The translations under genes were made by a program, and so were the position numbers. From CAWFXC01 sp963819735 (GTDB taxonomy: Bacteria > Actinomycetota > Acidimicrobiia > IMCC26256 > DASPTH01), in NCBI GenBank assembly GCA_963819735.1, contig CAWFXC010000001.1, positions 1,798,001 through 1,862,000 on the forward strand: a stretch of 64,000 nucleotides of DNA, read 5' to 3'. Positions 20,870 through 28,477 of this stretch are shown here, piece after piece. Below the pieces are notes generated by a model that saw nothing but the letters and a program-made list of their open reading frames with translations, ran no database searches and had not been told where the DNA came from. Position 1 is the first letter of the stretch. The number at the start of each line of letters is the position of its first letter.

Positions 20870-21234
20870 TCCAGCAGGAGAGCCGCCTCAAGGTGGCCGA
20901 CAACTCGGGCGCGCGCGAGGTGCTGTGCATCAAGGTGCTCGGCGGCACGCGCCGTCGCTACGCCGGCATCGGCGACATCTTCGTCGCCACGGTCAAGGAC
21001 GCGGTGCCCGGCGCGGCGGTCAAGAAGGGCGACGTCGTCAAGTGCGTCGTCGTGCGCACCAAGAAGGAGCGGCGCCGTCCCGACGGCAGCTACATCCGTT
21101 TCGACGAGAACGCAGCCGTGCTCATCAACGAGCAGCTGCAACCGCGCGGCACCCGCATCTTCGGCCCCGTCGGCCGCGAGCTGCGCGACCGTCGGTTCAT
21201 GCGCATCGTCTCGCTCGCACCGGAGGTGTTGTGA
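20866..21234 (+). CDS. rplN: 50S ribosomal protein L14 (uL14)
   Basis: Intersubunit-bridge protein and binding site of the silencing factor RsfS, 122 residues, standard length. GTG start overlapping rpsQ. Conserved IQQESRLKVADNSGAREVLCIKVLGG and GPVGRELRDRRFMRIVSLAPEVL. The last codons (Pro-Glu-Val, ccg gag gtg) contain GGAGGT, a ribosome-binding site for whatever follows. This 3' end has been copied twice downstream (21231-21366), and the stop overlaps the ATG of the first copy (TGATG). Confidence 0.99.
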   Translation: MIQQESRLKVADNSGAREVLCIKVLGGTRRRYAGIGDIFVATVKDAVPGAAVKKGDVVKCVVVRTKKERRRPDGSYIRFDENAAVLINEQLQPRGTRIFGPVGRELRDRRFMRIVSLAPEVL

Positions 21235-21366
21235 TGATTCGCATGCGTGACCGCCGGCCTGAATCAGTGCGCATCGTGTCGCTCGCACCGGAAGTGTTGT
21301 GATGATTCGCATGCGCGACCGCCGGCCTGAATCAGTGCGCATCGTGTCGCTCGCACCGGAGGTGTT
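21231..21366 (+). repeat. 68-bp tandem duplication of the rplN 3' end
   Basis: Two direct repeats, 21231-21298 and 21299-21366, differ from each other at only two positions. Each is a diverged copy of the last approximately 54 bases of rplN (coding LRDRRFMRIVSLAPEVL) with a few extra bases (the first coding part becomes MIRMRDRRPESV). The sequence GTGTTGTGA ends rplN and both copies. Unit 1 ends GGAAGTG, whereas rplN and unit 2 end GGAGGTG. The array lies between rplN and rplX, which are normally adjacent. Confidence 0.93.
21234..21302 (+). CDS. 22-residue coupled mini-ORF 1 (L14 C-terminal tail copy)
   Basis: ATG overlapping the rplN stop (TGATG), 22 codons, sequence MIRMRDRRPESVRIVSLAPEVL, against RDRRFMRIVSLAPEVL at the end of L14. 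GGAGGT inside the end of rplN lies six bases before the ATG, so translation is likely by coupling. The protein is tiny and I know no family. It may be a by-product of duplication, or the repeats may serve to relay ribosomes to rplX. Confidence 0.5.
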   Translation: MIRMRDRRPESVRIVSLAPEVL

Positions 21367-21370
21367 GTGA
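21302..21370 (+). CDS. 22-residue coupled mini-ORF 2 (L14 C-terminal tail copy)
   Basis: Identical peptide (MIRMRDRRPESVRIVSLAPEVL) from the second repeat unit, again with the ATG overlapping the preceding TGA. Its ribosome-binding site is weaker (GGAAGT). It ends two bases before the rplX ATG, and its own last codons supply GGAGGT for rplX. The two frames together bridge the otherwise untranslated gap between rplN and rplX. Confidence 0.5.
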   Translation: MIRMRDRRPESVRIVSLAPEVL

Positions 21371-21372
21371 CC

Positions 21373-21705
21373 ATGGCGGCCAAGATCAAGATGAAGCTCA
21401 AGAAGGGTGACCACGTGCAGGTCATCCAGGGCAAGGACATCGGCAAGCGCGGCGAGATCGCGCACGTCTACCCCGAACGCAACATGGTGGTCGTCGAGAG
21501 CTCCGAGGGCATCAATGTCGCCAAGAAGCACCAGAAGCCGACCAAGGCCACGATGCAGGGCGGCATCCAGGACAAGGCGATGCCCATCAACGTGTCGAAC
21601 CTCATGCTGGTCTGCGGCAAGGATGGCCCGGTCAAGGTCGGGTACCGCATCGACGCCAACGGCAAGAAGACACGCGTGTGTCGCAAGTGCGGGGCCGACC
21701 TGTGA
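21373..21705 (+). CDS. rplX: 50S ribosomal protein L24 (uL24)
   Basis: Assembly initiator protein with a KOW motif, 110 residues. The ATG at 21373 has GGAGGT nine bases upstream (21358-21363), the end of the second rplN-tail repeat; an in-frame GTG at 21367 overlaps mini-ORF 2 and is less likely. KLKKGDHVQVIQGKDIGKRGEI is the KOW region, and SNLMLVCGKDGPVKVGYR follows. Two cysteines near the end (VCRKCGADL) resemble half a zinc knuckle seen in some L24 proteins. Overlaps the rplE GTG. Confidence 0.97.
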   Translation: MAAKIKMKLKKGDHVQVIQGKDIGKRGEIAHVYPERNMVVVESSEGINVAKKHQKPTKATMQGGIQDKAMPINVSNLMLVCGKDGPVKVGYRIDANGKKTRVCRKCGADL

Positions 21706-22283
21706 GCCCCGACGCCACCACCGAGATCCCGCGCCTGAAGGTGCGGTACCTCAACGAAATCCGTCCCGCGCTCAAGGAGCAGCTCGAGCTGGGCAACGTG
21801 ATGCAGGTGCCGAAATTCGAGAAGATCGTGCTCAACTGCGGCGTCGGCCGGGCCACGCAGCAGTCGTCGCTGCTCGACGGCGCGGTCGCCGACCTCACGC
21901 TGATCACCGGGCAGAAGCCCCTCGTGACCCGGGCGAAGAAGTCGATCGCCGGGTTCAAGCTCCGCGAGGGGAACGCCATCGGCGCCAAGGTCACCCTGCG
22001 GGGTGACCGCATGTGGGAGTTCTACGACCGCCTGGTCAGCATCGCGATCCCCCGGATCCGCGACTTCCGGGGGCTCAACCCGAACTCGTTCGACGGGCGG
22101 GGCAACTACACGTTCGGCGTCACCGAGCAGTTGATCTTCCCGGAGATCGATTACGACAAGATCGACACCGTCCGGGGCATGGACATCACGATCGTGACCA
22201 CCGGAACCACCGACGAGCAGGGCCGGGCCCTGCTCCGGGCCCTGGGCTTCCCGTTCCGACGGGACGAGCAGGCCGGATCATGA
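21702..22283 (+). CDS. rplE: 50S ribosomal protein L5 (uL5)
   Basis: 5S rRNA-binding protein of the central protuberance, 193 residues. GTG at 21702 overlapping the rplX stop gives SPDATTEIPRLKVRYLNEIRP. Conserved blocks: KIVLNCGVGRATQQSSLLD, ITGQKPLVTRAKKSIAGFKLREG, IPRIRDFRGLNPNSFDGRGNY and GMDITIVTTGTTDEQGRALL. A 52-base spacer to rpsN holds no recognisable gene. Confidence 0.98.
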   Translation: MSPDATTEIPRLKVRYLNEIRPALKEQLELGNVMQVPKFEKIVLNCGVGRATQQSSLLDGAVADLTLITGQKPLVTRAKKSIAGFKLREGNAIGAKVTLRGDRMWEFYDRLVSIAIPRIRDFRGLNPNSFDGRGNYTFGVTEQLIFPEIDYDKIDTVRGMDITIVTTGTTDEQGRALLRALGFPFRRDEQAGS

Positions 22284-22335
22284 ACGCATTCAACGGAGTG
22301 AGCGGAAGTAACGCAGTGGAAGCGGAGCACTAGAG

Positions 22336-22521
22336 ATGGCAAAGAAAGCCCTCGTCCAGAAGCAGCAGCGCACGCCGAAGTTCAAGGTGCGCGGATACAC
22401 GCGGTGCCGCCGGTGTGGCCGCGCGCGCTCGGTGTACAAGCGCTTCGGCCTGTGCCGCATCTGCTTTCGCACGATGGTCCACGCGGGCGAAGTGCCCGGT
22501 GTGACCAAGGCATCGTGGTGA
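22336..22521 (+). CDS. rpsN: 30S ribosomal protein S14, zinc type (uS14)
   Basis: Short 61-residue S14 with four zinc cysteines, C24, C27, C40 and C43 (YTRCRRCGRARS and GLCRICFR). This is the zinc-binding (C+) form found in the spc operon of Gram-positives; zinc-starved cells of related bacteria switch to a zinc-free paralogue, none of which is in this window. Confidence 0.99.
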   Translation: MAKKALVQKQQRTPKFKVRGYTRCRRCGRARSVYKRFGLCRICFRTMVHAGEVPGVTKASW

Positions 22522-22537
22522 GGGGGTTGGTGCGCGC

Positions 22538-22939
22538 ATGATGACCGACCCGATCGCCGACATGCTCACTCGCCTGCGGAACGCCAACCTCGCGTTCCAC
22601 GACGAGGTGCTGATGCCGTCCTCCAAGCTGAAGGAGGCGCTGGCGCGCATCCTCGAGCGCGAGGGCTACATCGCGGGCTTCGAGGTGCAGGACGACTCGT
22701 CGCGCCCCGGCCGCCAGCTCAAGGTCGTGTTGAAGTACACGCCCGACCGCAAGCGCACGATCTCCGGCCTCAAGCGGGTCTCGAAGCCGGGCCTGCGGGT
22801 CTACTCGAAGTCCGACATGGTGCCCCGGGTCCTCGGCGGCATGGGCATCGCCATCCTCTCGACCAACCAGGGTCTCATGACCGACCGCGAGGCGCGTTCG
22901 CGCCGCGTGGGCGGCGAGGTCCTCTGCCAGGTCTGGTAA
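22538..22939 (+). CDS. rpsH: 30S ribosomal protein S8 (uS8)
   Basis: 16S central-domain binding protein, in E. coli the translational repressor of the spc operon. 133 residues. TDPIADMLTRLRNAN start and the C-terminal STNQGLMTDREARSRRVGGE signature are conserved. Two ATG codons in a row (22538, 22541); the first lies closer to the GAGGGGG ribosome-binding sequence. Confidence 0.98.
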   Translation: MMTDPIADMLTRLRNANLAFHDEVLMPSSKLKEALARILEREGYIAGFEVQDDSSRPGRQLKVVLKYTPDRKRTISGLKRVSKPGLRVYSKSDMVPRVLGGMGIAILSTNQGLMTDREARSRRVGGEVLCQVW

Positions 22940-22951
22940 CGGAGCCTCCCA

Positions 22952-23491
22952 ATGTCTCGTATCGGCAAGAAGCCCATCACGATCCCGAGTGGCGTCGAGG
23001 TCACGATCGCGGGCAGCCACGTCACGGTGAAGGGCCCGAAGGGCACGTTGGAGCACGACGCGCCCGAGTCCATCACGGTGTCGCGCGACGGCGATGAGCT
23101 GCTGGTCACCCGGCCCGACGACGAGCGCGAGCACCGGGCGCTCCACGGCCTGACCCGCTCACTCGTCGCCAACATGGTCACCGGCGTGTCCGACGGCTTC
23201 GTGAGGGAGCTCGAGATCGTGGGCGTCGGCTACCGCGCCGCCGCCTCCGGCCCCCGGCACCTCGACCTCCAACTCGGCTTCTCGCACCCCGTCACCGTCG
23301 ACGCCCCCGAGGGCGTCGAGTTCGAGGTCCCGAGCCCCACCCGCATCACCGTGCGGGGCTACGACAAGCAGCTCGTCGGCCAGGTGGCCGCCGACATCCG
23401 CAAGATCCGTAAGCCCGAGCCCTACAAGGGCAAGGGCATCCGATACGCCGACGAGCGCGTGCTGCGCAAGGCCGGCAAGTCGGCGAAGTGA
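22952..23491 (+). CDS. rplF: 50S ribosomal protein L6 (uL6)
   Basis: Factor-binding-site protein near the sarcin-ricin loop, 179 residues. SRIGKKPITIPSGVEV start, GLTRSLVANMVTGVSDGF centre and the C-terminal KIRKPEPYKGKGIRYADE signature are complete. Twelve bases after rpsH, in the spc operon order S8-L6-L18-S5. Confidence 0.99.
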   Translation: MSRIGKKPITIPSGVEVTIAGSHVTVKGPKGTLEHDAPESITVSRDGDELLVTRPDDEREHRALHGLTRSLVANMVTGVSDGFVRELEIVGVGYRAAASGPRHLDLQLGFSHPVTVDAPEGVEFEVPSPTRITVRGYDKQLVGQVAADIRKIRKPEPYKGKGIRYADERVLRKAGKSAK

Positions 23492-23501
23492 GGAAGTAGC
23501 C

Positions 23502-23852
23502 GTGCACAACCGTCAGGTCGCCAGGGAACGCCGCCACCGGCGTGTCCGCAAGAAGGTCCGGGGCACCGCGGAGCGTCCGCGTCTCGCGGTGTTCCGCTCC
23601 AACAAGCACGTGTACGCGCAGGTCATCGACGACGTGAGCGGCAACACGCTCGCGTCGGCCTCGACCGTCGAGAAGTCGTTCGACGGCGCGACCGCGACCG
23701 TCGACGCCGCCAAGAAGGTCGGGAAGTTGGTCGGCGAGCGCGCCAAGGGTGCGGGCGTCGAGACGGTCGTGCTCGATCGGGGTGGCTTCCGCTACCACGG
23801 GCGGGTCGCCGGCATCGCCGACGGCGCGCGCGAAGCGGGCCTGAAGCTCTAG
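23502..23852 (+). CDS. rplR: 50S ribosomal protein L18 (uL18)
   Basis: 5S rRNA-binding protein, 116 residues from GTG 23502. RERRHRRVRKKVRGTAERPRL and VFRSNKHVYAQVIDD at the N-terminus and DRGGFRYHGRVAGIADGAREAGL at the end are typical. Confidence 0.98.
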   Translation: MHNRQVARERRHRRVRKKVRGTAERPRLAVFRSNKHVYAQVIDDVSGNTLASASTVEKSFDGATATVDAAKKVGKLVGERAKGAGVETVVLDRGGFRYHGRVAGIADGAREAGLKL

Positions 23853-23875
23853 AGCAGACGAGGAAGAGGAACGAC

Positions 23876-24424
23876 ATGGCCGAAGGCCAGTTCGAAGAAC
23901 GAGTCATCGCGATCAACCGGGTCGCCAAGGTCGTCAAGGGCGGCCGGCGCTTCTCCTTCACCGCCCTCGTGGTGGTGGGCGACGGTGCCGGCAATGTCGG
24001 GCTGGGCTACGGCAAGGCGAAAGAGGTGCCCGCGGCGATCCAGAAGGGCATGGAAGAGGCGCGCAAGCGGCTCTTCAGCGTGCCGCTCGCCGGCGACACG
24101 ATCACGCACACGATCATCGGCGAGCACGACGCGGCGCGGGTGCTGTTGAAGCCGGCCGCGCCCGGTACCGGCGTCATCGCCGGTGGTGCCGCGCGCGCCA
24201 TCCTCGAAGCGGCCGGGGTGCACGACGTGCTGGCGAAGTCGCTCGGTTCGTCGAACGCGATCAACGTGTCGCGGGCGACCATCAACGGTCTGCGTGAGCT
24301 GCGGCGTCCGGAAGAGATCGCGCGCCTGCGCGGGAAGTCACCAGAAGAGGTGTCGACCGCCGGGATGCTGCGCGCGTACCGTGCCCGCAACATGAAGAAG
24401 CCCGAAGTCACCGAGGTCGCCTGA
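23876..24424 (+). CDS. rpsE: 30S ribosomal protein S5 (uS5)
   Basis: Accuracy and mRNA-entry protein, 182 residues. The dsRBD-like region FEERVIAINRVAKVVKGGRR and VGDGAGNVGLGYGKAKEVP leads into GSSNAINVSRATINGL. Preceded by GAGGAAGAGGA. The stop shares a base with the rpmD ATG (TGATG). Confidence 0.99.
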   Translation: MAEGQFEERVIAINRVAKVVKGGRRFSFTALVVVGDGAGNVGLGYGKAKEVPAAIQKGMEEARKRLFSVPLAGDTITHTIIGEHDAARVLLKPAAPGTGVIAGGAARAILEAAGVHDVLAKSLGSSNAINVSRATINGLRELRRPEEIARLRGKSPEEVSTAGMLRAYRARNMKKPEVTEVA

Positions 24425-24609
24425 TGGCGAGCCTGCGTATCACCCAGGTCCGGTCCACGATCGGCACGAAGCCGAAGCAGCGCGGCACGATGCGCGCGCT
24501 CGGGCTGAAGCGGATCAACCACACCGTGGAGCTCCCCGACCGTCCTGAGATCCGCGGCATGGTGGCGCGGGTCCCGCACCTGGTCATTGTGGAAGAGGTC
24601 AGCTCATGA
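24424..24609 (+). CDS. rpmD: 50S ribosomal protein L30 (uL30)
   Basis: Small large-subunit protein, 61 residues. LRITQVRSTIGTKPKQRGTMRALGLKRINHTVELPD is the standard short bacterial L30. Overlaps rpsE upstream and rplO downstream (ATGA), so it is tightly coupled. Confidence 0.98.
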   Translation: MASLRITQVRSTIGTKPKQRGTMRALGLKRINHTVELPDRPEIRGMVARVPHLVIVEEVSS

Positions 24610-25097
24610 ACGTCCACGATCTGAAGCCGGCTCCCGGTTCCAAGACGCCGCGGCGTCGCGTCGGCCGGGGCATCGGCGGCAAGGGCGGCAAGACCGCCGG
24701 CCGCGGCACCAAGGGCCAGGGTGCCCGCACCAACGTGGCACCCCGGTTCGAGGGTGGTCAGACCCCCCTGCACCGCCGGACCCCCAAGGCGAAGGGGTTC
24801 AAGAACCCGTTCCGCGTGGAGTACGTCGTGGTGAACCTCGACACGCTCGAGGCGCTCGACGCCGGGTCGGTCATCGACCCCGGCGTGCTGCGCTCGCATG
24901 GCCTGGTGGCCAAGCGGGGCCTCGTGAAGATCCTCGGCCGGGGCGAGCTCACCAAGGCGCTGACCGTCCGCGCGCACGGGTTCTCCCAGGGCGCGGTGCG
25001 GGCGATCGAGGCCGCCGGAGGCCGGGTCGAGACCATCCCGGCCCCGTGGGGCGAGGGTCGTCCTCCGGCTCGCGGGAACGCTCTGACCAACCGGTAA
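24606..25097 (+). CDS. rplO: 50S ribosomal protein L15 (uL15)
   Basis: Late assembly protein, 163 residues. The extended Gly/Lys-rich N-terminal arm (RRRVGRGIGGKGGKTAGRG, TKGQGAR) and the C-terminal GAVRAIEAAGGRVETI fold are typical. Starts inside the end of rpmD. A hairpin separates it from secY. Confidence 0.98.
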   Translation: MNVHDLKPAPGSKTPRRRVGRGIGGKGGKTAGRGTKGQGARTNVAPRFEGGQTPLHRRTPKAKGFKNPFRVEYVVVNLDTLEALDAGSVIDPGVLRSHGLVAKRGLVKILGRGELTKALTVRAHGFSQGAVRAIEAAGGRVETIPAPWGEGRPPARGNALTNR

Positions 25098-25116
25098 GCT
25101 CGCTGTTCACTTGACG

Positions 25117-25135
25117 CCGGTGCGTCGAGCACCGG
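25117..25135 (+). promoter_or_regulatory. Hairpin between rplO and secY
   Basis: A perfect 7-bp stem, CCGGTGC (25117-25123) and GCACCGG (25129-25135), with a GTCGA loop, in the 63-base rplO-secY gap. It is close to the secY ribosome-binding site (GAGAGGAGG). It may lower read-through or protect a processed 5' end. Confidence 0.4.
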
Positions 25136-25160
25136 AAGCCGGAGAGGAGGTCGCACCCCC

Positions 25161-26465
25161 ATGTTGTCCCGCCTGCGGAACATGTTCCGGGTGCCCGACC
25201 TGCGCAACAAGATCCTCTTCACGATCTTCATCATCTTCATCTACCGCGTAGGCGCGCACCTCCCGGTTCCGTTCGTCGACTTCAACGCGATCAAGCAGCT
25301 GAAGGCGACCGCCGACCAGGGCGGCGTGGTCGGGTTCCTCGACCTCTTCTCCGGTGGTGCAATCACGAGCGTCGCGATCTTCTTCCTCGGGATCATGCCC
25401 TACATCACGGCGTCGATCATCATGCAGTTGCTCGGCGTGGTGATCCCGAAGCTCGAACAGTGGCAGAACGAAGGTCAGATCGGGCAGAAGAAGATCACGC
25501 AGTGGACGCGCTACGTCACGATCATGTTGGCGATCGTCCAGTCGACCGGCTTCGTGTTCGCACTGCACAGCGGCAACAGCGCACTCTTCGGCAGTTCGCT
25601 GCAGGGCCAGGACCTCATCCCGCACTTCGACGCGCCGCGCGCCGCGCTGATCGTCCTCACCTGGACGGCCGGTACCGCGATGGTCATGTGGCTCGCCGAG
25701 CTCATCACCCAGCGCGGCATCGGCAACGGCATGTCGATCCTGATCTTCGCGTCGGTGGTGTCGCGCATGCCTGCGCAAGGTTCGGCCATCTACACCCAAG
25801 GCAGCAAGATCCAGTTCTTCACGATCCTGCTCATCGGTGTCGGCATGATCGTGGGCATCGTCTTCGTCGAGTCGGGGCAGCGCCGAATACCTGTGCAATT
25901 CGCCAAACGTGTGGTGGGCCGCCGTATGTACGGCGGCCAGAGCACCTACATCCCGCTGAAGGTGAACCAGTCGGGTGTGATCCCGGTGATCTTCGCGAGC
26001 TCGATCCTGTCATTCCCCGCGCTGATCGCGTCGGCGCTCGGGAGCAACCTCACCGGGGTGCAGGCCTGGATCAACGACAACCTGATCACCAAGCAGAGCT
26101 GGTGGTACATCGGCTTCTACACGGTCCTGATCATCTTCTTCGCGTACTTCTACACGGCGATCGCGTTCAACCCGCAGCAGCAGGCCGATATCATCCGGAA
26201 GCAGGGTGGCTTCATTCCGGGCATCCGTCCCGGCCCGCCGACCGAGCGTTACCTCGCGAAGGTGCTCAACCGGATCACCCTGCCGGGCTCGTTGTTCCTC
26301 GCGACCATCGCGGTGATCCCATTGCTTGTGTTCGCGTTCTGGGACATCAGCCAGTTCCCGTTCGGGGGCACCGCGCTGCTCATCACCGTCGGTGTCGCGT
26401 TGGAGACGATGAAGCAGATCGACAGCCAGCTGATGATGCGGAACTACGAAGGGTTCCTGGCCTGA
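25161..26465 (+). CDS. secY: Protein translocase subunit SecY
   Basis: Pore-forming subunit of the Sec translocon in the cytoplasmic membrane, 434 residues with ten hydrophobic spans. The first span is ILFTIFIIFIYRVGAHLPVP; the plug-region and cytoplasmic-loop signatures GIMPYITASIIMQLL and GQRRIPVQFAKRVVGRRMYGG are present. AGAGGAGG precedes the ATG. Followed immediately by adk (one base apart), the usual spc-operon end. Confidence 0.99.
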   Translation: MLSRLRNMFRVPDLRNKILFTIFIIFIYRVGAHLPVPFVDFNAIKQLKATADQGGVVGFLDLFSGGAITSVAIFFLGIMPYITASIIMQLLGVVIPKLEQWQNEGQIGQKKITQWTRYVTIMLAIVQSTGFVFALHSGNSALFGSSLQGQDLIPHFDAPRAALIVLTWTAGTAMVMWLAELITQRGIGNGMSILIFASVVSRMPAQGSAIYTQGSKIQFFTILLIGVGMIVGIVFVESGQRRIPVQFAKRVVGRRMYGGQSTYIPLKVNQSGVIPVIFASSILSFPALIASALGSNLTGVQAWINDNLITKQSWWYIGFYTVLIIFFAYFYTAIAFNPQQQADIIRKQGGFIPGIRPGPPTERYLAKVLNRITLPGSLFLATIAVIPLLVFAFWDISQFPFGGTALLITVGVALETMKQIDSQLMMRNYEGFLA

Positions 26466-26466
26466 C

Positions 26467-27147
26467 ATGGCTGACACCGCGCCGCGACTCGTATTGCTCG
26501 GCAAGCCGGGCTCGGGCAAGGGCACCCAGGCTGCGCTGCTGAGTGATCACTACCAGGTCGAGCACCTCTCGACCGGCGACCTCTTCCGCGCCGCGGTGGC
26601 CGAGGGCACGCCCACCGGGCTCGAGGTCCAGCGCTTCATGGACACCGGCGAGTTGGTGCCCGACGAGATCGTCATCCGCGTCGTCGACGAACACTTCGCC
26701 GAGGGCGGCCCCCTGGCCGACGGATTCATCCTCGACGGCTTCCCGCGCACCCTCGTGCAGGCGGAGGAGTTGGAGCGGGTGCTGGCCAACCAGTCGCACC
26801 CCCTCGACCTCGTCCTCGACATCGAGGTGCCCACCGACATCGTGCTCGACCGAATCGCCGGGCGTCGGGTGTGCCTGAGCTGTGGTGCCACCTATCACGT
26901 GAACAAGCGCCCGTCGGTCGGGTGGACGTGCGACGTGTGCGGAGGCGACGTCGTCCAGCGCGACGACGACACCGAAGAGGCCGTGGCCAACCGGCTCCAG
27001 GTCTACGACCGCCAGACCGTCCCGATCATCGACTTCTACCGTCAGCTGATGAAGCTGGTGGTCGTCGACGGCGTGGGCAACGGCGACGAGGTCCAGGAGC
27101 GGTTGGTCAAGGAGATCGACGGGCGTTTCTCCACGTTCGAGCGCTAG
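26467..27147 (+). CDS. adk: Adenylate kinase, zinc-lid type
   Basis: Interconverts ATP+AMP and 2 ADP. 226 residues. P-loop GKPGSGKGT at 12-20 (Lys in the second position where Ala or Pro is commoner), NMP-binding STGDLFRAAV, GFPRTLVQAE, and a LID with four cysteines C136, C139, C155, C158 (RVCLSCG and WTCDVCG) that binds structural zinc as in Gram-positive enzymes. Directly after secY and ten bases before map. Confidence 0.98.
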   Translation: MADTAPRLVLLGKPGSGKGTQAALLSDHYQVEHLSTGDLFRAAVAEGTPTGLEVQRFMDTGELVPDEIVIRVVDEHFAEGGPLADGFILDGFPRTLVQAEELERVLANQSHPLDLVLDIEVPTDIVLDRIAGRRVCLSCGATYHVNKRPSVGWTCDVCGGDVVQRDDDTEEAVANRLQVYDRQTVPIIDFYRQLMKLVVVDGVGNGDEVQERLVKEIDGRFSTFER

Positions 27148-27157
27148 CGGGCCGGCC

Positions 27158-27907
27158 GTGATCACCCGCAAGAACGCCGAGCAGATCGCACTCATGCGCC
27201 GGGCGGGCAAGGTCGTGGCCGAGATGCACGAGGTGTGCATCCGAGCGGCCAAGCCGGGCGCCACCACCCTCGATGTCGACGCCGCCGCGCGTGAGGTGTT
27301 GGAGCGCCGGGGCGCACGGTCGAACTTCCTCAACTACCACGGGTTCCCCACGGTCGTGTGCACGTCGCCCAACGACGTGATCGTGCACGGCATACCGACC
27401 GACTCGGTCGTGCTCGACGAGGGCGACATCCTGTCGATCGACTGCGGGGCGATCATCGAGGGCTGGCACGCCGACGCCGCGGTCACCGTGCCGATCGGCG
27501 AGATCGACGCCGAGTCGAAGCGCCTGATCGAAGTGACCCTCCGGTCGTTGGAGGCCGCGATCGAGCAGGTGATCGAGGGCCACCGCCTCGGCGACCTCGG
27601 CGCCGCGGTCGAGGGGGTCGCCGAGAGCGCCGGGTTCACGGTCGTGCGCGAGTACGTGGGCCACGGAATCGGGACCGCCATGCACGAGGACCCGCAGATC
27701 CCGAACTACGGGCCGGCGGGGCGGGGCATGAAGTTGAAGGAAGGGCACGTGATCGCCATCGAGCCGATGGTGAATGCCGGCAGTGCCGCCACCGAGGTGC
27801 TCGACGACGGGTGGACGGTGGTGACGCGCGACCACCGGCGGTCGGCACACTTCGAGCACACGATCGCGGTCACTGAGCATGGGCCCGAGGTGTTGACCCT
27901 GCCCTGA
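27158..27907 (+). CDS. map: Methionine aminopeptidase, type I
   Basis: Removes the initiator Met from nascent proteins in the cytosol, 249 residues, GTG start. Metal ligands D95, D106, H169, E202 and E233 and the substrate histidine H77 are present, each two below the E. coli numbers. Short type-Ia form with no N-terminal SH3-like extension. Ends the spc operon; a 332-base gap with a structured element follows. Confidence 0.98.
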   Translation: MITRKNAEQIALMRRAGKVVAEMHEVCIRAAKPGATTLDVDAAAREVLERRGARSNFLNYHGFPTVVCTSPNDVIVHGIPTDSVVLDEGDILSIDCGAIIEGWHADAAVTVPIGEIDAESKRLIEVTLRSLEAAIEQVIEGHRLGDLGAAVEGVAESAGFTVVREYVGHGIGTAMHEDPQIPNYGPAGRGMKLKEGHVIAIEPMVNAGSAATEVLDDGWTVVTRDHRRSAHFEHTIAVTEHGPEVLTLP

Positions 27908-27980
27908 GCGCGGCGCGGCGGCGGGACTCGTTGGTCCGCAGCGGTGATGGCGCCGTCGATTCCGGGGCTGCGCCCTTCTT

Positions 27981-28049
27981 GCGACGAAGCCCCTGCAAGT
28001 TTCCGCCCTGCGGGCGAAAACTTGTCCCTTCGGGACGGGTCTTCGTCGC
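27981..28049. repeat. Three-stem structured element, copy 2
   Basis: 69 nt. P1 pairs 27981-27989 (GCGACGAAG) with 28041-28049 (CTTCGTCGC). Then CCCCTG. P2 is 27996-28024: CAAG/CTTG base, then the same TTT/AAA, C-A mismatch, CGCCC/GGGCG and TGC loop as copy 1. P3 is 28024-28036 (GTCCC/GGGAC, TTC loop), then GGGT. Compared with 7689-7757, all linkers and loops are identical, while P1, P2 base and P3 differ by four, two and two compensated base pairs. Position: about 70 bases after map. Confidence 0.8.
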
Positions 28050-28144
28050 CGGGCGCAACTGCCCGGAATCGTCGACGTCATCTCCGCTGCTTGCTTCGCT
28101 TCCGGCGCGGCAGTTCGCAAGGCGGTGGTGGGCTAAATGTCCGA

Positions 28145-28174
28145 TTGTCTCGGGAGGGGTTGAACGTATAGCAT
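28145..28174 (+). promoter_or_regulatory. Candidate promoter for infA and the alpha operon
   Basis: TTGTCT (28145-28150), an 18-base spacer and TAGCAT (28169-28174), about 65 bases before infA. The TANNNT form matches the -10 elements seen elsewhere in the window. Confidence 0.5.
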
Positions 28175-28239
28175 GGTCGGTCGGCTCCTAGAAGCTTTTC
28201 GCGCGTTTCGCGCGCCTGAGATGAAGTAGGTGGAAGGTC

Positions 28240-28464
28240 CTGGCCAAGCCCAAGGACGACACGATCCTGGTTGAAGGGACGGTCGTCGAACCGCTACCCA
28301 ACGCCATGTTCCGAGTCGAGCTCGAAAACGGGCACAAGGTGCTCGCGCACATCTCGGGGAAGATGCGGATGCACTACATCCGGATCCTGCCCGGAGACCG
28401 CGTCCAAGTCGAGCTCACACCCTACGACCTCAGCCGGGGCCGGATCACCTACCGCTACAAGTAA
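28240..28464 (+). CDS. infA: Translation initiation factor IF-1, apparent CTG start
   Basis: OB-fold factor occupying the ribosomal A site during initiation, 74 residues. The sequence AKPKDDTILVEGTVVEPLPNA, HKVLAHISGKMRMHYIRILPGD and SRGRITYRYK is full-length IF1. The usual Met position is encoded by CTG at 28240. An in-frame TGA at 28222-28224 leaves only AGT AGG TGG AAG GTC before it, so no ATG, GTG or TTG is available. AGGTGG (28228-28233) is correctly spaced for CTG. A poor start codon on an initiation-factor gene suggests autoregulation like E. coli infC (ATT start); that is inference. Confidence 0.9.
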   Translation: MAKPKDDTILVEGTVVEPLPNAMFRVELENGHKVLAHISGKMRMHYIRILPGDRVQVELTPYDLSRGRITYRYK

Positions 28465-28477
28465 GAAAGAGCAACAC

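Larger units (their letters stand above)
27908..28239 (+). other. map-infA intergenic region, gene-free
   Basis: No protein gene is seen. It contains the second 69-nt three-stem element (27981-28049), a candidate promoter (28145-28174), a short GC hairpin (CGCGCGTTTCGCGCG near 28199-28213) and the infA ribosome-binding site. It is therefore the boundary between the spc and alpha transcripts. Confidence 0.6.
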
